Of a stretch of DNA of 45,763 nt, positions 38,911 to 45,763 are shown one piece after another; the first letter of the stretch is position 1; every line of letters starts with the position of its first letter. The stretch is from Desulfovirgula thermocuniculi DSM 16036 (GTDB taxonomy: Bacteria; Bacillota; Desulfotomaculia; Desulfotomaculales; Desulfovirgulaceae): the NCBI RefSeq assembly GCF_000429345.1, contig NZ_AUBR01000025.1, forward strand, positions 1 through 45,763. The letters run 5' to 3'. The position numbers and the translations under genes are program-made. The notes beneath the pieces were generated by a model. It saw only the letters and a list, made by a program, of their open reading frames with translations, was not told the origin of the DNA and did not search any database.

Positions 38911-39831
38911 GTGGCAGTCGGGAGTGCGGCAGAAACCGCGACCGTCAGGTGGTTGCGCGAGGAAGAAGATTATGGGATGAGGTTCTACCGCGTGAGGAGG
39001 GTAATCGCCTGCCGCAGGACGCCCTACCAGAAGGCGGAGGTGCTCGAAGTCTGCGGGTTGGGTCGTTGCCTCTTCCTCGACGGCAGGCTACAGTCGGCGG
39101 AGGCCGACGAGCACGTCTACCACGAGCTACTGGTGCACCCCGCGGTGGCCGCGCACCCGGCGCCGCGGAGGATCCTCGTCTGCGGGGCGGGCGAGTGCGC
39201 CACAGTGAGGGAGATCCTCAAACATCCCCCCGTGGAGAGGGTCGTCGCCGTGGACATAGACAGGGAGGCGGTGGAACTGTGCCTGGCCCACCTGGGGTTC
39301 GACCGCGGCGGCGCGTCCGACCCGCGGTGCGAGCTGGTTTTTACGGACGCCGCCGAGTTCGTGGCGTCCTACAGGGGCGGGCCGTTCGACGTGGCCGTGG
39401 TGGACGTGACGGACGACCCCGGCGGCCCGGCGTGGACGGTGTACACCGAGAGGTTCTACCGCTCGCTCAAGCGCGTCCTCTCGGAAGACTATGCCGTGGC
39501 CGTGCAGGGCACTTCCGCCCTGCCCGGCGCAAGGGGTTCGGCTTTCGCGTCTCTTTACAGGGTACTCCGGGACGTTTTTGACAGGGTGGTACCTTACGCC
39601 GAATACATCCCGTCTTTCGAAGATCTGTGGGGTTTCTTTCTCTGCACCGGGGGGCGGGCGGAGGCCGTTCCTCCGCCTGGCCGCCTGCCCCGGGGTTTGA
39701 GGTACCTCGACGGCGGTGCGCTCACCCGCGCTTTCTCGTTGCCCGGTGCAGTTAGACGTGCCCTGAAGGGGGAAGGGACTCAGATGCCCGCGGTAGCGTT
39801 TGGAGACACAAAAGGAGAGGGGAGGTCCTGA
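38911..39831 (+). CDS. Spermidine/aminopropyl synthase-like enzyme
   Basis: 306 residues. LQSAEADEHVYHELLVHPAVAAHP, LVCGAGECATVREILKH, VVAVDIDREAVELC and VVDVTDDPGGPA correspond to the substrate, SAM and catalytic segments of the SpeE family, whose typical form is GGGDGG and DSTDPxGPA; the small deviations leave the exact amine open. It would transfer aminopropyl from decarboxylated SAM to a polyamine, a pathway prominent in thermophiles; no SpeD-like gene is in the window. GTG 38911 has GGGAGGT 7 nt upstream. Confidence 0.82.
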   Translation: MAVGSAAETATVRWLREEEDYGMRFYRVRRVIACRRTPYQKAEVLEVCGLGRCLFLDGRLQSAEADEHVYHELLVHPAVAAHPAPRRILVCGAGECATVREILKHPPVERVVAVDIDREAVELCLAHLGFDRGGASDPRCELVFTDAAEFVASYRGGPFDVAVVDVTDDPGGPAWTVYTERFYRSLKRVLSEDYAVAVQGTSALPGARGSAFASLYRVLRDVFDRVVPYAEYIPSFEDLWGFFLCTGGRAEAVPPPGRLPRGLRYLDGGALTRAFSLPGAVRRALKGEGTQMPAVAFGDTKGEGRS

Positions 39832-39837
39832 AGAGTT

Positions 39838-42048
39838 ATGGTGGGTTTTCAGCTCAGGTTCGGCCCGTGGTGGAGGGAAATCGCCGGGGTTATGAAAAAG
39901 CCTTTCGCCCGGCTCAGCTTCAGGGCTACAATGGCCTATGTGGCCGCCGCCGTGAGCCTGGTGGCCTTCGCGGTGGGCTGCGTGCTGTTCGCCAACCTGT
40001 CGCTGCACAACCTGCGCCTGCAGGAGCTTGGCGCTGCGGCGGACAAGGCCGAGGCGGCGGCGCGGTACCTGGGCGAAGGGCTGCCGCGGTCGCTCCTGGA
40101 CGTGGCGCGGGACTACAGCGAGTGGGACCCCATATACGAGATGTGCTCTGAAGGGGAACCCGACGGGGGGTTCCTGGAAGAGGAAGTGGCCTGGATGGTC
40201 AGGGAGGTCGCCGTGAACGGCAGGCCCGTCGCGCGGCTGGCGCTCTACGGCGCCTCCGGGGAAATGATGTACGCGGCGGGGGCGAAGGGGCCCGACCTGA
40301 CGGCGGAGGCGAAGGCGGCCTTTGAAAACGATACTCCCGTGAAGGGCCTGCTCTTCCACGCGGGCAAGGTGTACCTCGTGGCGGCACACCCCGTGCACAC
40401 GACGGGCAGCGGCGGCCCGGCGAGGGGCGCCCTGGCGCTGGCCCAGGTGCTGGAGCCGAGCATGGTGGCCGAGGCGGAGAACATCCTCGGCTGCAAGCTG
40501 AGCTTCTGCGGGATGGGATCACTCGGTGCGGTGCCGCAGGGGGTCGAGTGGCAGCAACTCAACGGGGCCAGGGCGGCGCTGACGCGGTCGGGCGCGGTGC
40601 TGGCGTCGAAGGAGTTGTCCGATGCCCGCGGTAGCGGTTCCGAACAGCTGGTGGTCGAGAAGCGCACCAGCCTGCCGCTGCTCACGGCAAGCACGCTCAG
40701 GGCGGGTGTCTTCGCCGGGGGCGCCGTGGGCCTGGTGGTCCTGGCGGCGAGCCTGCTGCTGACCGGGGTCGTGCTCAGGCCGGTCGGCCTCGTGAGCAGG
40801 AAGTTGAAGGAGATGGAGGAGAAGGGCGCGATGGAGCCGATAGGGCGGGTCGGCGGCCCGAGCGAGCTGGCCGACCTGGCGGGCGCCTTCGACAGGGCGG
40901 TGGCCGCCGCCGAGGAGGCCCGGAAGAGGGAAGGGGAAGCCCTGGAGAGGCTGGCCAATACCGACCCGCTGACGGGCCTGGCGAACCGCAGGAGGTTCGT
41001 GGCCGAGGTGCGCGCGGCGATAGCCGACGTGGAGTCTGGCGGCAGGCCCGCCACCCTGGTGCTCTTCGACCTCAACGGGCTCAAGGTGGTCAACGACAAC
41101 CTGGGTCACGCGGCGGGCGACGCCAGGCTGGTGGCCTTCGCGGAGATCCTGGCCTCCGTGGCGGACAGGTCCCGCGGCGACGTCGCCGCGCGGCTCGGGG
41201 GCGACGAGTACGCCCTGCTGGCGAGGTGCGGCACCCGCGAGGCGGAAGCGCTGGTGGACGCGGTGCTCAGCCTGACGCGGGCGAAGCCCCTGCCCGGCCA
41301 GGAGTTGCTGGGCGAGGCGCCCGCGTTTGAGGCGGCGGTGGCCGCGGCACCTGCAGACGGGCGCACGCCCGAGGCCCTGCTCGAGGCCGCCGACGAAAAG
41401 GTGAACGCCCGCAAGGGCGGCGGCGCGGCGGGCCAGGTGAGGAGGGCGTTGGCGAGCCTGCGGTCGGACGCCTACGGAGACGCCTACGCTTCCGTGCGCC
41501 TGCTGCTTATGGCGGCGGACGCCTACGACCGGTACACTCTCGGCCACTCCGAGCGGGTGGCCTCGCTGGCCGAGGCGGTGGCCCGCGCCCTGGGGTGGGG
41601 CGAGGAGAGGGCGGCGCGCCTCAGGCTGGCCGGCCTCCTGCACGACGTGGGCCGCGCCCTGGTAGCGCCGGAGGTGCTCTCCAAGACCGAGGAACTGACG
41701 GAGGAGGAACTACGCGAGGTCAGGTCCCACGCCGAGCGGGGCGCCTCGCTTCTGGCCGCGTGCCCGGGCCTTGCGGACGTGGCCCGCTGGGTGAGGCTCC
41801 ACCACGAGCGGCTGGACGGCACGGGCTACCCGGACGGCCTGGTGGGCTCGGAGGTCCCGGAGGAGTCGAGGGTGCTGGCGGTGGCGGACGCCTACGACGC
41901 CATGACCTCTCCGCGGCTACACAGGGCCGCCCTGCCCCCGCGGGAAGCCGTGGAGGCCCTGCTCCGGGACGGGGGCTACGACCGGGCTGTGGTGGAGGCG
42001 CTGGCCTCGGTCGTCGGTGTGCCGCCGGGCAATGGCCGCAACAGTTAG
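39838..42048 (+). CDS. CHASE4-HAMP-GGDEF-HD-GYP cyclic-di-GMP regulator
   Basis: 736 residues: membrane helix (~32-55), extracytoplasmic CHASE4-like sensor (RDYSEWDPIYE), second helix (~280-305), HAMP-like linker, GGDEF domain with an intact RLGGDEYALL active site, and HD-GYP domain with HDVGR, HAERG and HHERLDGTGYP. The protein can in principle both make and degrade c-di-GMP. The usual RxxD inhibitory site before GGDEF reads SRGD, so product inhibition may be lost. ATG 39838 follows GGGGAGGT. It ends in a strong terminator just before the type IV pilin gene, linking signalling and pili. Confidence 0.93.
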   Translation: MVGFQLRFGPWWREIAGVMKKPFARLSFRATMAYVAAAVSLVAFAVGCVLFANLSLHNLRLQELGAAADKAEAAARYLGEGLPRSLLDVARDYSEWDPIYEMCSEGEPDGGFLEEEVAWMVREVAVNGRPVARLALYGASGEMMYAAGAKGPDLTAEAKAAFENDTPVKGLLFHAGKVYLVAAHPVHTTGSGGPARGALALAQVLEPSMVAEAENILGCKLSFCGMGSLGAVPQGVEWQQLNGARAALTRSGAVLASKELSDARGSGSEQLVVEKRTSLPLLTASTLRAGVFAGGAVGLVVLAASLLLTGVVLRPVGLVSRKLKEMEEKGAMEPIGRVGGPSELADLAGAFDRAVAAAEEARKREGEALERLANTDPLTGLANRRRFVAEVRAAIADVESGGRPATLVLFDLNGLKVVNDNLGHAAGDARLVAFAEILASVADRSRGDVAARLGGDEYALLARCGTREAEALVDAVLSLTRAKPLPGQELLGEAPAFEAAVAAAPADGRTPEALLEAADEKVNARKGGGAAGQVRRALASLRSDAYGDAYASVRLLLMAADAYDRYTLGHSERVASLAEAVARALGWGEERAARLRLAGLLHDVGRALVAPEVLSKTEELTEEELREVRSHAERGASLLAACPGLADVARWVRLHHERLDGTGYPDGLVGSEVPEESRVLAVADAYDAMTSPRLHRAALPPREAVEALLRDGGYDRAVVEALASVVGVPPGNGRNS

Positions 42049-42063
42049 GGAAAGGGGCTTTTG

Positions 42064-42104
42064 GGGCCGCAGACACTAGTTTGTCTGCGGCCCGGCTTTT
42101 TTTT
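42064..42104 (+). terminator. Rho-independent terminator before the type IV pilin gene
   Basis: Perfect 12-bp stem GGGCCGCAGACA/TGTCTGCGGCCC with a 6-nt loop, CGG and eight T. Confidence 0.9.
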
Positions 42105-42224
42105 GTGGTAGCCGCTTCCCGGAATCCGCCGGGAGAAAGGGGGGATGGTAACCGGGTTCGGTTGAGATCCGGACCGGGAGCGGCACAGGAAAAAAAACCG
42201 CGAAAGGAGAGGTGGTCCCGCTCT
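42105..42224 (+). other. Leader region of the type IV pilin gene
   Basis: About 120 bp without a gene. The first part resembles the region after the terminator at 37557: both read TCCCGGAATCC(A/G)CC shortly after the T run. Here CCCGG/CCGGG can form a short hairpin. It ends with the ribosome binding site AAAGGAGAGG. Confidence 0.45.
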
Positions 42225-42740
42225 ATGTTCAAGCTCGCGGAGAGGATCCGCAGGGTTTCCCGCAACCACAAGGGCTTCACGCTGGTCGAGCTCCTGGTGG
42301 TCGTGGCCATCATCGGCATCCTGGCCGCCGTCATGCTGCCCAGGCTCCTGGGTTATACCAACCAGGCCCGCGTGAGCCGCGCCATGGGCGACATCGCCTC
42401 CATGCGCAGCGTGGTGGAGGCGTGGGCGGCCAACGAGGGCGCGGGCTACTACCCGGCGCCGGACAACAGCGCGGCCGGCGGCGTGGGCCAGGTGCTCCAG
42501 GCCAGGGGCATCAAGTGGACCGGCGGCGCGGACGGCGTGAAGGATCCGTGGGGCACGCCGTACAGGTACGGCACCGCTGACGTGAACGGCGTGGCCAACC
42601 AGGCGTACCTGATCCAGTCCGCCGGTCCCGACAAGCAGTTCGGCACGGCCGACGACGTGTGGGCCTCCAGCTCCACGGCACCCGTGCAGAGCGGCACGCC
42701 GGACGTGACGCCCACCACCACGGTGGACTCGGCCAGCTAA
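42225..42740 (+). CDS. GspG-like type IV pilin / major pseudopilin
   Basis: 171 residues with a class III signal: a 17-residue basic leader then HKG/FTLVELLVVVAIIGIL, cleavage after Gly, Phe at +1 and Glu at +5. The C-terminal half has DPWGTPYRYG and SAGPDKQFGTADDV, the calcium-binding end of GspG pseudopilins. It may form a short pseudopilus or a type IV pilus. A strong hairpin follows, then the gspF-like gene. A clear paralog lies at 44049. Confidence 0.92.
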   Translation: MFKLAERIRRVSRNHKGFTLVELLVVVAIIGILAAVMLPRLLGYTNQARVSRAMGDIASMRSVVEAWAANEGAGYYPAPDNSAAGGVGQVLQARGIKWTGGADGVKDPWGTPYRYGTADVNGVANQAYLIQSAGPDKQFGTADDVWASSSTAPVQSGTPDVTPTTTVDSAS

Positions 42741-42763
42741 CCGGGTCGCGGGAGGAGAGCGAG

Positions 42764-42803
42764 GGGGGCAGGGAGAGGGGCGCTCCGCCCCTCCCCTGCC
42801 CCC
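42764..42803 (+). other. Very stable hairpin between pilin and GspF-like genes
   Basis: An 18-bp GC-rich stem (GGGGGCAGGG-A-GAGGGGCG with its complement) interrupted by one bulged A, 3-nt loop. No T run follows, so it is more likely an mRNA-stabilising or partial stop element than a full terminator. Confidence 0.7.
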
Positions 42804-42906
42804 TTCGGCTTTCGCGGCACGCCTAACTGGGAAACCGGAAAGGAAGGTGTCCGGCTTTGGTGGAATCGTTGAACTTTTTTGCAAAAAGAAGCGGAGGTGC
42901 AGTGTC

Positions 42907-44130
42907 TTGGCGCAAACTGCAGTCTACACCGTGAGAGTACTGGTGGGGGGCGCGCGCCGCGAGCTGGCCGTGGAGGCGTCCGGCCCCGACGAGGCCGCCG
43001 CTAAGGTCAGAGCGCGCCTGGGGGAGCGCGGCGTGGTGCTGGGAGTGCACCGCGCCGGGAGGCGCGGGGCGGCGCTCCCGCTGCCCTTCGGCGGGGTCGG
43101 CCCGCGGGACCTCGAGATGCTCTGCCGCAGCCTGCTGGTCATGCACCAGGCGGGCGTGACGACCCTGGAGGCGGTGGAGACGGCGGCGGCGCAGGCAACG
43201 AAGGGAAGGCTGAAGAAGGCCCTGGAGCTGGCGGCGGCGAACATCCGGGAAGGCCTGCCGTTCAAGCACGCCTTCCGGGGCTCGCCGGACGTCTTCCCGG
43301 AGGTGTTCTGCCAGGTGATGGACGCCGCAGAGGAGGCAGGGGCGTTCGAGGACGGGCTCGCCGCGCTGGCGGCGCACTTCGAGCGCGAGGCACGCTTCAA
43401 AGAAAAACTACGCCAGGCCATGGCCTACCCGCTGGTGGTGGCGGCCTTCGCTCTGCTCGTCGCGCTGGGGATGTTCACCTTCGTCGTGCCCAAGTTCGCG
43501 AAGGTGCTGGCCGAGGCCGACATCCCCCTCCCGGCGGTCACCAAGGCGATGCTCGCCTTCTCGGCCCACGCCAGGGTGGCAATCCCCGGCGCGCTCCTCG
43601 GGTTGCTCCTGCTCTGGCGCCTGGCGCGGGGCGCCCTGCGCGCCGGGCCGCTGAGGAGGCGCGCCGAGGCCGCGCTGGGGAGGATCCCGCTGGTGGGCGC
43701 CCTGGTCAGGGGCGCGGCGGTCTCGCGGCTCTGCCGCACGCTGGCCCTCCTGCTGGAGGTGGGCGTGCCCGCGGTGCAGGCGCTGGAGGTGGCGGAGAGG
43801 GTCTGCCCGCTGCTCGCCTTACGGGACGAGGTGCGCGTGGCACGGGCGGTGGTGCGCGGCGGCGGCTCACTCTCCGGGACGCTCAAAAAGAGCAGGTGGC
43901 TGCCCCCGCAGGTGGGCAAGATGGCCGCCGTGGGGGAGCAGTCCGGCAGGCTGCCGGAGATGCTGGAGCGCGCCGCCCAGCTGGCGGAGATGGAGGTCGA
44001 CGCGGCGGTGCAGAAGCTACCGATGCTCGCGGAGGGGGGCATGCTGGTGTGCGTGGGCGGCCTGGTTCTGTTCATCCTGCTGTCCATATTCCTGCCCATC
44101 CTGTCGATGTATCAGACCGTGCAGAAGTAG
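42907..44130 (+). CDS. GspF/PilC-like inner-membrane platform protein
   Basis: 407 residues with two T2SSF domains: LCRSLLVMHQAGVTTLEAVE (~75-94) and LCRTLALLLEVGVPAVQALEV (~275-295), membrane helices at ~180-205, ~225-245 and ~375-400, and the GEQSGRLPEML signature. It anchors assembly of the type IV pilus or pseudopilus. TTG 42907 with GGAGGTG upstream is preferred to GTG 42847. No GspE/PilB motor is visible in the window. It overlaps or abuts the second pilin gene. Confidence 0.88.
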   Translation: MAQTAVYTVRVLVGGARRELAVEASGPDEAAAKVRARLGERGVVLGVHRAGRRGAALPLPFGGVGPRDLEMLCRSLLVMHQAGVTTLEAVETAAAQATKGRLKKALELAAANIREGLPFKHAFRGSPDVFPEVFCQVMDAAEEAGAFEDGLAALAAHFEREARFKEKLRQAMAYPLVVAAFALLVALGMFTFVVPKFAKVLAEADIPLPAVTKAMLAFSAHARVAIPGALLGLLLLWRLARGALRAGPLRRRAEAALGRIPLVGALVRGAAVSRLCRTLALLLEVGVPAVQALEVAERVCPLLALRDEVRVARAVVRGGGSLSGTLKKSRWLPPQVGKMAAVGEQSGRLPEMLERAAQLAEMEVDAAVQKLPMLAEGGMLVCVGGLVLFILLSIFLPILSMYQTVQK

Positions 44131-44654
44131 GGCGGCGGCGCGAGGCGGGCTTCTCCCTCATCGAGGCGCTCGTGGTGCTGCTCATCCTGGCGGCCATGAC
44201 CTCGGCGCTGGTGCCGAAACTGCTGGCCTACCAGAAGGACGCCCGCGTCAGCCGGGCCTGCGAGGAGATGGCCTCCTTCAGGCTGGTGGCGGAGGTGTTC
44301 GCCGCGGGGCCGGGCAACGGACGCTACCCGCGCTGCTCGAACGACCTCTCCGACCCGCACTCGGTGGCCTCGGTCCTCCGGGAGAGGGGCGTGGCGTGGG
44401 GCGGGCCGGGCGGCGCCCGCGACCCCTGGGGCAGTCCCTACAGGTACTTCACGGCGCCGCTGGCCCCCGTGCCGTACTACCCGCTTTCGTACGCCTTCCA
44501 GTCCGCCGGGCCGGACGGCGAGTTCGGCACGGAGGACGACGTGTGGTACACCGACTGGGAGCCGCCGCGGCAGGGCAGCCCGGAGGGCCAGTGGTTCGCG
44601 TCGGGGATGTATCCCTACGTGGAATCAGTCGGCACCGCAGGAGAGGCGGAATAG
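44049..44654 (+). CDS. Second GspG-like type IV pilin, unusual start
   Basis: A pilin with RREAG/FSLIEALVVLLILAAM: basic residues, Gly before the cut, Phe +1, Glu +5. The C-terminal half repeats the GspG pattern of the first pilin (DPWGSPYRY, SAGPDGEFGTEDDV). The only usual in-frame start near it is GTG 44049, inside the GspF gene, with GGAGGGGGG about 9 nt upstream; this gives an unusually long 37-residue leader. A non-standard start nearer to 44127 (GTA) is the other option. Mature protein assignment is firm, start is not. Confidence 0.75.
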   Translation: MRGRPGSVHPAVHIPAHPVDVSDRAEVGRRREAGFSLIEALVVLLILAAMTSALVPKLLAYQKDARVSRACEEMASFRLVAEVFAAGPGNGRYPRCSNDLSDPHSVASVLRERGVAWGGPGGARDPWGSPYRYFTAPLAPVPYYPLSYAFQSAGPDGEFGTEDDVWYTDWEPPRQGSPEGQWFASGMYPYVESVGTAGEAE

Positions 44655-44687
44655 CCGATGGCTTTTTTCTTTTGGGGGGTGTTCCGT

Positions 44688-45515
44688 TTGAACGTACCGG
44701 ACAAGAGGGTCTTCGTCGTCACCTCCGGCAAGGGCGGCGTGGGCAAGACGCTGGTGGCCGCCGGGCTGGGGGCGGCCCTGGCGTCCCTGGGCCACAGGGT
44801 GGCCCTCGTGGACGCGGACACGGGCCTGCGGAAGCTGGACGTCGCCCTGGGGTTGGAGAACAGGGTGGTCTACGACTCGGTGGACGTGGTGCGCGGCAGG
44901 TGCTCCCTGCGGGAGGCCCTGGTGCGCGACAAGCGCCTCGGCACGCTGTACTTCCTGCCCGCGGCGCAGCGGGAGGACAAGACGGCAGTTTCCCCTGAGG
45001 ACATGAGGGAGATCTGCGCCCGCCTTGCGGAGTCCTTCGACTTCGTGCTGGTAGACTCCCCGGCGGGGATAGAGCACGGCTTCCGCACGGCGGCGCGGGC
45101 CGCCGAAGCGGCGCTCTTGGTGACCACGCCCGACATCGCGGCGGTGCGCGACGCCGACCGCGTGGCGGGCCTGCTGGCCGAGGTGGGACTGGCGGCACCG
45201 CTCCTGGTGGTCAACCGCGCGCGGCCGCGCCTGGAGAGGACGGGCGACTCGCTGTCCCCGGAGGACGTGGCCGAGGCGCTGCGCCTGCGGCCGTTCGCCG
45301 TCCTGCCGGAGGACGAGAGGGCCGTGGTGTGCGGCAACCGCGGCCTGCCGGTGACGCTCGACCCCGCTTCCGCCGCGGGGAGGGCGCTGAGGGCGGCCGC
45401 CCTGCGGCTGGCGGGCGAACCCTGCGCTGTGCCGCGCACGCCCAACAGGAAGGGCGGGGGGTTGCTTGGCAGGCTCGCAGGGTTCCTCAAGGGGGAGGTG
45501 GCGCCTGAGTGGTGA
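44688..45515 (+). CDS. minD: Septum-site determining ATPase MinD
   Basis: 275 residues. VVTSGKGGVGKT holds the deviant Walker A with signature K15 and P-loop K20; VALVDADTGLRKLDVALGLENR is the MinD switch I region and DFVLVDSPAGIE the Walker B/switch II region, both strongly MinD-like. A C-terminal basic amphipathic end (RLAGFLKGEV) fits the membrane-targeting sequence. TTG 44688 follows TTGGGGGGTG; ATG 44658 is a weaker alternative. minE follows with overlap. Confidence 0.93.
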   Translation: MNVPDKRVFVVTSGKGGVGKTLVAAGLGAALASLGHRVALVDADTGLRKLDVALGLENRVVYDSVDVVRGRCSLREALVRDKRLGTLYFLPAAQREDKTAVSPEDMREICARLAESFDFVLVDSPAGIEHGFRTAARAAEAALLVTTPDIAAVRDADRVAGLLAEVGLAAPLLVVNRARPRLERTGDSLSPEDVAEALRLRPFAVLPEDERAVVCGNRGLPVTLDPASAAGRALRAAALRLAGEPCAVPRTPNRKGGGLLGRLAGFLKGEVAPEW

Positions 45516-45763
45516 GGGACCTGCGCTTCTACAGGAAGGGCGCCTTCCCGGGCGGCCCGCTCTCAAACCTGGCGGTGGCACTGGCGCGGCTCTTCGGTTC
45601 CGGCTGGGGAGCGCGGCGGCGCGGCAGCGCCGCCCGGGCCAGGGAGCGCCTCACGGTGATGGTGGTGTGCGACCGCGCGGGACTGGACAGGGCCGGGCTG
45701 GAGAGGCTCAAGGAGGAGATGGCCGCCGTGGTCGCGAGGTACGTGGAGGTGGACGCCTGCGGG
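45509..45763 (+). CDS. minE: Cell-division topological specificity factor MinE (partial)
   Basis: 84-85 residues visible, cut by the window end. The C-terminal dimerisation half, ARERLTVMVVCDRAGLD...LKEEMAAVVARYVEVD, matches MinE closely; the N-terminal MinD-binding part (LAVALARLFG) is shorter and less typical. GTG 45509 (or 45512) overlaps the minD stop and has GGGGGAGGTG upstream. MinE drives MinD off the membrane and sets the division plane. Confidence 0.88.
   Translation, partial: MVRDLRFYRKGAFPGGPLSNLAVALARLFGSGWGARRRGSAARARERLTVMVVCDRAGLDRAGLERLKEEMAAVVARYVEVDACG

Overview
The window is dense, GC-rich DNA (about 65% GC by eye) with short gene spacing, many GTG and TTG starts behind strong GGAGG-type ribosome binding sites, and intrinsic terminators. 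This style, together with PF07833-type stalk-domain surface proteins, minD-minE, a CHASE4/GGDEF/HD-GYP protein and Firmicutes-type pilus genes, suggests a thermophilic anaerobic Clostridia-type bacterium (Ammonifex/Moorella/Desulfotomaculum-like). That assignment is inference; no rRNA or tRNA gene is present to confirm it.

Positions 1-25849 hold one large, unusual Tad/Flp-type pilus locus, almost all on the + strand. It has three CpaE/TadZ-type ATPase paralogs, only one with an intact P-loop; an EAL phosphodiesterase; CpaB, TadA, TadB and TadC; and TadG/TadE-like proteins. It also has three tiny pilin-like proteins sharing a Gly-Glu-x-Val-x-Trp signature. Between the pilin genes sit a GT-C-like membrane protein, a dolichol-phosphate-sugar-synthase-like GT2 enzyme and two class I methyltransferase-fold proteins, which looks like a surface-modification module. 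A prepilin peptidase, a ~1187-residue TadE-anchored adhesin with three tandem repeats, and a HerA-like hexameric ATPase follow. Two paralogous membrane-protein genes (19303-20616 and 23208-24557) each carry, in antisense and fully nested, a gene for an M50/S2P-type intramembrane metalloprotease. This twin nested arrangement is the strangest feature of the window.

Positions 25850-30900 are a defence/toxin-antitoxin-like island of lower GC: an MNT/HEPN pair, a small unknown protein, a Fic protein, a stalk-domain secreted protein, a DUF4258/YgiT-zinc-finger pair and a HepT-like protein with a degenerate active site. Positions 30900-37400 encode large secreted proteins: two unknowns and an Asp-box propeller with stalk repeats. 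A possible structured RNA lies between two terminators at 37422-37557.

Positions 37605-42048 hold a small membrane protein, a radical SAM/SPASM enzyme, a spermidine-synthase-like enzyme and the GGDEF/HD-GYP regulator. Positions 42225-44654 form a compact type IV pilus/type II secretion module (two GspG-like pilins around a GspF/PilC platform protein). The window ends in minD and the start of minE. Cyclic-di-GMP enzymes occur in both pilus regions, so surface attachment is probably the common theme.
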